Positions 1-5,345 of a stretch of 5,345 nt of DNA are shown here, piece after piece. The notes under the pieces were generated by a model. That model had not been told where the DNA came from. It saw nothing but the letters and a program-made list of their open reading frames with translations, and ran no database searches. Every line of letters starts with the position of its first letter. Positions within the stretch are counted from its first letter, which is position 1. The stretch comes from Cyclobacteriaceae bacterium (lineage in GTDB: Bacteria > Bacteroidota > Bacteroidia > Cytophagales > Cyclobacteriaceae): positions 1 to 5,345 of the forward strand of contig JAOUKG010000251.1 of assembly GCA_029882725.1 (NCBI GenBank), read 5' to 3'. Made by a program: the position numbers and the translations under genes.

Positions 1-1
1 A

Positions 2-3000
2 ACTCCCATTTTTATTAAGGACATTGCCAAGGTAGGTTTTGGTTCAGCCAACCGTTTTGGTGCCATTACGGCAAATGGTGAAGGTGAAAAAGTATTGGGG
101 CAGGTTATGATGTTGAAAGACGCCAACTCCAAGCAGGTAATCGAGGCGGTTAAAACAAGAGTAGCCGAAGTACAATCAGGCCTTCCTCAGGGCATCACCA
201 TCAATCCTTTTTTGGAAAGAAGTGAACTCATTGGAAAAACCACTTTTACTATCGCAGAAAATCTTATTCTGGGCTGCCTGATAGTAGTCTTTGTTGTAGT
301 AGTATTATTAGGAAATTTACGTTCCGGATTGGTAGTAGCATCGGTAATTCCCTTGAGCCTGCTCTTTGCCCTTTCTTTGATGTATATTTTTGGAGTAGAT
401 GCCAATTTAATGAGTCTGGGTGCCATTGACTTCGGAATTATAATCGATGGAGCGGTAATTATCGTTGAATATATTGCATTTAAAATTACCTCTGAAAGAA
501 CCAAAATTTTAACCCTCCCCAAACCTGAACAAAGAAACCTTATAAACAACATTACCTTTCAAGGAGCTTCCAAGATGATGCATTCAGCTGTTTTTGGGCA
601 GCTCATCATCATTATAGTATTCATTCCCATTTTGTCCCTTACAAATGTAGAGGGTAAAATGTTCCGCCCTATGGCAATGGCTTTTAGTTTTGCTCTTACA
701 GGGGCCATGGTTCTCTGTTTTACTTATGTACCGGTAATGGCGGCTTTATTCATTAAACCTTCTGATCCGTCAAAGAAAACGTTAAGCTCCAGATTAATTT
801 CATTTCTGGAAAACAAATACCGTCCAACTATTTCCTGGGCTTTGAGAAAGAAAAAATTAGTGATTACTATGGCTGTTGCGCTTTTGGTAGTTTCTGGTGT
901 GCTTTTCTCTAGAATGGGAGGGGAATTTGTGCCTACACTCGATGAGGGTGACTTTGTGATTCAACCTGTTTTGAAAACGGGAACATCGTTGAGTAAAACC
1001 ATTGAGGCTACGAATAAAATGGAGATAATTCTCAAAAAATTCCCGGAAGTAAGTCAGGTTGTAAGCCGTATCGGAGCTGCAGAGGTACCTACCGACCCCA
1101 TGTCGATGGAAGAAAGTGATGTGATTATTAAACTGAAACCCAAAAGTGAATGGACCTCAGCCCAAAACAAAGATGAACTTGCTGATCTATTCAAAGAAGC
1201 TCTTTCGGTAATTCCCGGAGTAGAATACGAATTTACCCAACCTATTGAAATGAGGTTTAATGAACTGATTACAGGTGTAAGGGCCGATTTGGCAATTAAA
1301 ATCTTTGGGGAAGACCTCGATATACTCTATAAAAAAGCATTGGAAATTCATAAAGCTATTGAAAATGTAGAAGGAGCCGCCGACATTACCGTTGAAAAAA
1401 TTACCGGATTACCTAATATGGCTGTGAAATACGACCGAAAAAAAGTGGCCAAATACGGATTAAATATTGAAGATTTAAACACAATAATAACCGCCGGTTT
1501 TGCCGGAATGGCCGCAGGGACTGTTTTTGAGGGAGAAAAGCAATTTGACTTGGTAGTTCGTTTTGATCAGGAACACCGAAGTTCCATTGAAAGCCTTGAA
1601 AACTCCAGTATTAAAATTGCAGATGGTAGTCAAATACCGTTGTCTGAATTTGCTGAGATTACCTATACCAAAGGACCTGCGAAAATCTCCAGAGACAATA
1701 CAAATCGAAGGATTGTAGTAGGAGTAAATGTAAGGAACCGGGATTTGGAATCGGTTGTAAAAGACGTTCAAAAAATTATTGAGAGTAAAATAAAATTACC
1801 TACAGGTTATTATGTTTCCTATGGTGGCCAATTTGAAAACCTAAGGGCTGCCTCCGATCGTCTGAAAATAGCCGTGCCTATTGCCTTACTTTTAATTTTT
1901 GTGCTTCTGTATTTTGCTTTCAGCTCAGTAAAAGATGCTCTGCTTATATACAGCGCCATTCCATTGGCATCGGTGGGAGGAATTCTCGCCCTCTATTTCA
2001 GGGATATGCCGTTTAGTATTTCTGCAGGAGTTGGTTTTATTGCCTTATTTGGTATAGCCGTTCTCAATGGAATTGTACTCATTGAGGAGTTCAAAGAATT
2101 AAAAGCGCACGGGGTTTCCAATATCAATCGCAGAATACTTATGGGCACACATAACCGACTCAGGCCAGTATTGTTAACAGCTTCAGCCGCTGCACTGGGG
2201 TTTCTTCCAATGGCTATATCAACATCTGCAGGAGCAGAAGTACAAAGGCCTCTTGCTTCTGTAGTAGTAGGAGGGTTAATTTCCGCAACTGCTCTTACTT
2301 TGGTTGTGCTACCTGTTTTATACGTATTATTCGACCGAAAAAAGGGCCGTGAAAAATCCAAAACTAAGTACGTTCTGGGAGTGTTGACTTTATTGATACT
2401 GTTTCCATTAGGAAGTAGTGCTCAACAAACTATCACACTTCCTGAAGCACTGGAAATGGCCAACCAAAACAACAAAGAGTTATCGGCTTCCAGAAAAAAC
2501 GTACAGCTTACAGATGAACTAGTTGGAACCTCATTTAATCTGGATAATACCAATATCTATTTTAGTAAAGACCAAAACAATATGGCCGAAAATGGGGTTC
2601 CGCTTAATGTTTGGGGCGTAAGTCAATCTTTACAATTTCCCACTGTGTATAAATCGCATAAAGAAATTCTCAGGCACCAAAATGCCCTGGCCGAATACCA
2701 ATATCAACTCGATGAATACACCATTGACAAAGAAGTCACCAAAGCCTATCATCAAGCGGTTTTTTGGAAAATGGTGCGTTCAAATTATCTGTATTTGGAT
2801 AGCTTGTATTCACGTTTAGCAATAGCTGCACAAAGAAGATTTGAGGAAGGGCAGACCAATATATTGGAACAACTAACTGCTCAATCAAAACAAAAAGAGG
2901 TTCATGTATTACTTAATCAAACTGAACGAGAAATAGAAAAATCGGTACAACAATTAAACAGTTGGATTCAATCGGAAGAAATCTATGATGTAAGCGACAG

Positions 3001-3556
3001 TTTGTTAACCATAGAAAACGTAAAAGGTTTTGATTCACAGAATCACCCAGGAATCCTTCTCTCCAATGAAAAAATGGAACTGGCAAAATCAGAACTGCAG
3101 TTTGAAAAGAACCAACTGATGCCAACATTACATTTGGATGCTTTTAGAGGAAATAATAATGGGCCAAACAACCAAGCTTACAACGGGTTTAAAATCGGCG
3201 TTGGCTTACCACTCTTTTTTGGAAGTCAAAACGCAAAAATAAAAGCATCAAAAACTCAATACTCCATTTATGAACAGCAAATGATGGACTACAAAATCAA
3301 ATTGGAATCCCGATATAATACCTTGATGATAGAACTTAAAAAGTTTCAGGAAGCTATTGATTATTATAACACTTCAGGTAAGACTCTTTCCATTCAAATT
3401 ATGTTGAATGCGAACAAGTCTTTTTCAAATGGAGGTATTGACTATATCAGGTACATAGCCTTATTAGAAAATGCAAAATCAATTGAAATTACCTATTTAA
3501 ACAACCTTATTAATTACAACATGACTGCTTTAGAGGTCAAATACCTGATGAGATAA
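2..3556 (+). CDS. czcA: CzcA/CusA-family heavy-metal RND efflux pump fused to a C-terminal TolC-type outer-membrane domain (5' end missing)
   Basis: Proton-driven inner-membrane pump for metal ions, carrying its own outer-membrane channel domain. The frame is open from base 2, giving 1184 visible residues (numbered from base 2). The TTG at 95 lies inside conserved RND sequence and is not a start. Residues 1-85 are the end of the first periplasmic porter region. Membrane segments 2-6 lie at about 86-250. Segment 4 has IDFGIIIDGAVIIVE with D143, D149 and E156, spaced like the CzcA proton-relay triad D402/D408/E415, so about 260 residues are missing. The family motif GGEFVPTLDEGDF lies near 306-317, the second porter region at about 306-616, and the last five membrane segments at about 623-777. 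A charged stretch and signal-like hydrophobic segment (about 776-807) precede a 377-residue TolC domain (808-1184) with GVSQSLQFP (872), RFEEGQTNILEQLTAQ (946), GFKIGVGLPLFFGSQ (1062) and NGGIDYIRYIALLENA (1143). The fusion is familiar in Bacteroidota. Zn/Co/Cd specificity is inferred; monovalent copper or silver is less likely. The Asn usual after the triad Glu is Tyr here. Confidence 0.95.
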   Translation, partial: TPIFIKDIAKVGFGSANRFGAITANGEGEKVLGQVMMLKDANSKQVIEAVKTRVAEVQSGLPQGITINPFLERSELIGKTTFTIAENLILGCLIVVFVVVVLLGNLRSGLVVASVIPLSLLFALSLMYIFGVDANLMSLGAIDFGIIIDGAVIIVEYIAFKITSERTKILTLPKPEQRNLINNITFQGASKMMHSAVFGQLIIIIVFIPILSLTNVEGKMFRPMAMAFSFALTGAMVLCFTYVPVMAALFIKPSDPSKKTLSSRLISFLENKYRPTISWALRKKKLVITMAVALLVVSGVLFSRMGGEFVPTLDEGDFVIQPVLKTGTSLSKTIEATNKMEIILKKFPEVSQVVSRIGAAEVPTDPMSMEESDVIIKLKPKSEWTSAQNKDELADLFKEALSVIPGVEYEFTQPIEMRFNELITGVRADLAIKIFGEDLDILYKKALEIHKAIENVEGAADITVEKITGLPNMAVKYDRKKVAKYGLNIEDLNTIITAGFAGMAAGTVFEGEKQFDLVVRFDQEHRSSIESLENSSIKIADGSQIPLSEFAEITYTKGPAKISRDNTNRRIVVGVNVRNRDLESVVKDVQKIIESKIKLPTGYYVSYGGQFENLRAASDRLKIAVPIALLLIFVLLYFAFSSVKDALLIYSAIPLASVGGILALYFRDMPFSISAGVGFIALFGIAVLNGIVLIEEFKELKAHGVSNINRRILMGTHNRLRPVLLTASAAALGFLPMAISTSAGAEVQRPLASVVVGGLISATALTLVVLPVLYVLFDRKKGREKSKTKYVLGVLTLLILFPLGSSAQQTITLPEALEMANQNNKELSASRKNVQLTDELVGTSFNLDNTNIYFSKDQNNMAENGVPLNVWGVSQSLQFPTVYKSHKEILRHQNALAEYQYQLDEYTIDKEVTKAYHQAVFWKMVRSNYLYLDSLYSRLAIAAQRRFEEGQTNILEQLTAQSKQKEVHVLLNQTEREIEKSVQQLNSWIQSEEIYDVSDSLLTIENVKGFDSQNHPGILLSNEKMELAKSELQFEKNQLMPTLHLDAFRGNNNGPNNQAYNGFKIGVGLPLFFGSQNAKIKASKTQYSIYEQQMMDYKIKLESRYNTLMIELKKFQEAIDYYNTSGKTLSIQIMLNANKSFSNGGIDYIRYIALLENAKSIEITYLNNLINYNMTALEVKYLMR
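2342..2428 (+). other. Signal-peptide-like junction between the RND pump and the TolC domain
   Basis: This in-frame linker within the pump gene has the three parts of a type I signal peptide. It has a basic stretch (KKGREKSKTK), a hydrophobic core (YVLGVLTLLILFPLG) and a small-residue end, SSA followed by QQ. An Ala|Gln cleavage site is common for exported Bacteroidota proteins. RND pumps normally end with a cytoplasmic C-terminus after membrane segment 12, so this thirteenth hydrophobic segment is what would carry the TolC domain across the inner membrane. No in-frame ATG lies between the codon at about 2210 (in LPMAIS) and the one at about 2456 (in ALEMANQ), so a separate translation start with this signal is unlikely. 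Whether the site is cleaved cannot be told from sequence. Confidence 0.7.
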
Positions 3557-3594
3557 AAATAATGGAACACGAGAATTTTATAAATATAAATGCA

Positions 3595-4746
3595 ATGAAA
3601 AAACTCTTTATATTCCTTCCTGCTATACTGCTTTTAGCCTGTGGTGCAGAAAAAAAAGAAGAAAATGAATCACAGCCTGAGGAAACTGTTGAAAATCAGC
3701 AAACAGAAATTCAGCTTACACCAGATCAAATTGAAATCGCTGAAATCACGATTGATAGTTTACAAAAACATGAATTTTACAATGAAATCAGAGTGAATGG
3801 GGTTATTGATCTACCCCCGGAAAACAAAGCCTCTATCAGTACTTATTTTTCAGGATACATAAAAGAAATTCATATTCTTCCAGGTCAGAAGGTAAGAAAA
3901 GGACAAGTATTATTTAGTCTTGAAAACCCGGAATATGTGTTTGTACAACAAAACTTTTTAGAAACAAAAGAAGCATTAAATTACCTGAAGTTAGATTATG
4001 AAAGACAAAAAAATCTTGCTGAGGATAAGTTCACTTCTCAAAAAGAGTTTGTAAAAGCGGAAACAGAGTACAATTCCATGCGTGCTAAGTTTGAGGCCTT
4101 GAAAAAACAACTACAAATGATGCATCTGAATACAGAAAAACTAAAAGCTGAAACTATTACGTCAGTGATTAATGTAACATCTCCAATAGACGGGTTTTTA
4201 AGCTCAGTGGAAGCAACAAAAGGCATGTTTCTTAATCCGTCGGATATTGCAGCCACGGTAATTAATACAGATCACATGCACCTTGAACTATCCGTATTTG
4301 AAAAAGATATTAATAATATCAAAATAGGCCAACCCATCAATTTTCATTTACTCAATGATTCCGAAAAGGCCTATAAGGCTGAAGTTTACTTAATTGGTAA
4401 AAGTATTGATCCCGAAAACAGAACGGTAAATATTCATGCCCACTTAGAAGAAACCTTAGATGAAAACATTGAGACCAATTTTACTACCGGAATGTATGTG
4501 GAAGCCAGAATTATGGCTGGTTCACAAATTAAAAATGCGCTACCAAACGATGCTATTGTGGAAATAGATCAAAAATATTATGCCCTTTTACTCCAGGGCA
4601 CCGAAAATAAAGTGATGAATTTTAAGAGAGTTGATATAATTCCCGGAAAAAAAGATAATCAGTTTACTGAGGTGGTTAATCACTCTGAATTTAAATCCAA
4701 TTCCATTTTTATGACGAAAGGAGCTTTTAACTTAATTAAAGAATAG
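3595..4746 (+). CDS. czcB: Lipoprotein periplasmic adaptor of an RND metal efflux system (HlyD/CzcB/CusB-type membrane fusion protein)
   Basis: Periplasmic adaptor that should couple the upstream pump to its outer-membrane channel domain. From the ATG at 3595 the 383-residue protein starts with a lipoprotein signal: MKKLFIFLPAILLLA followed by Cys16 (codon 3640), a good LLAC lipobox. An ATG at 3562, only five bases after the pump's stop, would add 11 polar residues (MEHENFININA) before the signal; 3595 is preferred because it gives a normal short signal peptide. A Glu/Gln-rich linker follows (about 17-40). The first lipoyl/barrel-sandwich half is at about 78-110 (GYIKEIHILPGQKVRKGQVL), then a helical hairpin rich in Lys, Glu and Leu (about 113-184), the second lipoyl half (about 188-224, with TSPIDGFLSSVEATKGMFL), a beta-barrel domain (about 228-309) and a membrane-proximal domain to the end. 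Length is usual for the family. There is no obvious His- or Met-rich metal-binding stretch at the N-terminus. It is cotranscribed with the pump by spacing. Confidence 0.93.
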   Translation: MKKLFIFLPAILLLACGAEKKEENESQPEETVENQQTEIQLTPDQIEIAEITIDSLQKHEFYNEIRVNGVIDLPPENKASISTYFSGYIKEIHILPGQKVRKGQVLFSLENPEYVFVQQNFLETKEALNYLKLDYERQKNLAEDKFTSQKEFVKAETEYNSMRAKFEALKKQLQMMHLNTEKLKAETITSVINVTSPIDGFLSSVEATKGMFLNPSDIAATVINTDHMHLELSVFEKDINNIKIGQPINFHLLNDSEKAYKAEVYLIGKSIDPENRTVNIHAHLEETLDENIETNFTTGMYVEARIMAGSQIKNALPNDAIVEIDQKYYALLLQGTENKVMNFKRVDIIPGKKDNQFTEVVNHSEFKSNSIFMTKGAFNLIKE

Positions 4747-4749
4747 ATT

Positions 4750-5229
4750 ATGAATACTGCACATTTTCATCTCATGGTAAACCATTTACCCTTGGTTGGG
4801 GTACTTATTGGTTTGTTTGTTCTTGCTTTTGGGGTTTTCTTTAAAAAAGAAGACATTATACGTACAGCTACGGGAATTTTTATTTTCTCTTCTTTAATGT
4901 CGGCGGCTGCTTTCCTTAGTGGAGAAGAAGCCGAGGAAGTGGTGGAAGATATGCAAGGAGTTAGCGAAACGATGATTCATATTCACGAAGAATCTGCAGA
5001 ACTTTTCCTCATTATGACTACTATATTAGGAATAGGAGCCATTTTGGTATTGATTCTCTCATTTACTCAAGCCCGGTATAAAACAATCTGTAATTATTGT
5101 TTATTAATCCTCTCTGTTATTACCTTGGTAATTTCCTTCAATACAGGTAATTCCGGAGGTCAAATACGCCACTCTGAAATACGTTCCGAAAATCAGGTAA
5201 TCCATCTTAATGATGATGATGATAATTGA
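4750..5229 (+). CDS. Small four-helix membrane protein, DUF2231-like, possible metal- or heme-binding accessory of the efflux operon
   Basis: Function unknown. The 159-residue protein starts three bases after the adaptor's stop, so it is almost certainly in the same operon. Four membrane segments are visible at about 12-31, 38-57, 84-105 and 114-131. Positively charged loops (FKKEDIIR at 31-38, TQARYKT at 106-112) suggest these face the cytoplasm, placing the N-terminus, the acidic loop 58-83 and the C-terminal tail in the periplasm. That side gathers H5, H7 and H12 (HFHLMVNH), the Glu-rich stretch GEEAEEVVEDMQ, H77 and H79 (MIHIHEESAE), H141 in GGQIRHSEI, H152 and a final run of four Asp. 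The GGxIRH-type motif after the last helix and the Glu-rich loop recall DUF2231-like membrane proteins, but this is from memory and not a search. C114 and C117 form a CxxC pair at the start of helix 4. The Asp run at the end is encoded by GAT repeats that run into the heptamer repeat. Metal or heme binding is inference. Confidence 0.85.
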   Translation: MNTAHFHLMVNHLPLVGVLIGLFVLAFGVFFKKEDIIRTATGIFIFSSLMSAAAFLSGEEAEEVVEDMQGVSETMIHIHEESAELFLIMTTILGIGAILVLILSFTQARYKTICNYCLLILSVITLVISFNTGNSGGQIRHSEIRSENQVIHLNDDDDN

Positions 5230-5255
5230 TAATTGATAATTGATAATGGATAATT
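5221..5255 (+). repeat. Five tandem copies of the heptamer GATAATT
   Basis: Copies start at 5221, 5228, 5235, 5242 and 5249; the fourth ends in G instead of T and the others are identical. The array overlaps the last Asp and Asn codons and the TGA stop (5227-5229) of the small membrane protein, and is preceded by GAT codons from 5212. Because each copy carries TGATAA and the period is seven, successive copies place stops in all three forward frames (TGA at 5227, 5234 and 5241). The reverse strand of the array has no stop. Similar short tandem heptamers are known in intergenic DNA of several bacterial groups; a function here is not shown. Confidence 0.9.
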
Positions 5256-5281
5256 ATTGAGAGCCTAAATTACGTCCGATA

Positions 5282-5344
5282 CAACAGTGTTTATACGGTT
5301 GGGTAGCATCTACCAAACCAACCTAGTGAATACGCATTTTGTTG
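5282..5344. repeat. Long imperfect inverted repeat (hairpin) downstream of the operon
   Basis: Nested complementary arms are visible. GGTAG (5302-5306) pairs with CTACC (5310-5314) around a three-base CAT loop. GGTTG (5297-5301) pairs with CAACC (5319-5323) across a four-base bulge. A weaker stretch 5287-5294 pairs with 5326-5333 using three G-T pairs. CAACA (5282-5286) pairs with TGTTG (5340-5344). The outer arm may extend past the window edge, with 5270-5281 on the left side. There is no T-run directly after a compact GC stem, so it is not a classic intrinsic terminator, although it could still stop or stabilise the operon transcript. It may be a dispersed palindromic repeat or small non-autonomous element. 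The remaining bases 5256-5345 contain no gene that can be supported. Confidence 0.5.
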
Positions 5345-5345
5345 C

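Noticed and set aside
95..97. TTG as the start codon of the pump gene
   Set aside because: The frame is open back to base 2 and residues encoded upstream continue typical RND porter sequence, so the gene simply enters from outside the window.
2381..2386. GTG/TTG codons as an internal start for a separate TolC protein
   Set aside because: They lie inside the hydrophobic core and would remove the basic part of the signal; there is no ribosome-binding sequence and the frame is continuous with the pump.
187..3128. Open frames on the minus strand (187-552, 1475-1771, 1993-2361, 2913-3128)
   Set aside because: All lie inside the well-supported pump gene, and their translations are low-complexity or unlike known proteins; they are shadows of the + strand gene.
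4038..4256. Minus-strand open frame inside the adaptor gene
   Set aside because: It is fully covered by a conserved adaptor coding sequence and shows no recognisable domain.
4580..4602. Small GCCCT/AGGGC inverted repeat as a terminator or regulatory hairpin
   Set aside because: It is short, lies inside the adaptor coding region and is explained by codon content.
5221..5255. CRISPR array
   Set aside because: The units are seven bases long with no spacers; this is a simple tandem repeat.
5256..5345. Promoter or start of a following gene
   Set aside because: No TAnnTTTG-type Bacteroidota promoter element or convincing reading frame could be seen in the last 90 bases.

Overview
The window looks like a piece of a Bacteroidota chromosome, probably of the class Flavobacteriia. 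The DNA is visibly AT-rich, gene starts lack clear Shine-Dalgarno sequences and sit behind A-rich leaders, and the CzcA-type pump is fused at its C-terminus to a TolC-type outer-membrane domain, an architecture typical of that phylum. The genus cannot be read from this sequence.

Layout: all three genes lie on the + strand and form one tight operon. (1) Positions 2-3556 hold the 3' part of a heavy-metal RND efflux pump (CzcA/CusA family) whose reading frame continues, after a signal-peptide-like segment, into a complete TolC-family outer-membrane efflux domain. Its start lies upstream of the window; by motif alignment about 260 residues are missing. (2) Positions 3595-4746 (possibly from 3562) hold a lipoprotein periplasmic adaptor of the HlyD/CzcB type. 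(3) Three bases later, 4750-5229 encodes a small four-helix membrane protein of uncertain function, with histidines and acidic residues that appear to lie on the periplasmic side. Positions 5221-5255 hold five tandem copies of a 7-base repeat that overlap the last codons and stop of this gene. The last 90 bases contain no gene but include a long imperfect inverted repeat (about 5282-5344) that may be cut by the window edge.

Together, genes 1 and 2 supply all three parts of a tripartite efflux machine: proton-driven inner-membrane pump, periplasmic adaptor and outer-membrane channel. The predicted substrates are divalent metal ions (Zn/Co/Cd type), because the fourth membrane segment carries the complete Asp/Asp/Glu proton-relay triad of the CzcA group. 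The third gene is probably an accessory membrane factor for the same system, but its role is inferred only from position and residue content.

No wholly new system is evident. The points most worth a second look are the signal peptide embedded inside the pump-channel fusion, the uncharacterised third gene, and the repeat and hairpin structures after the operon.
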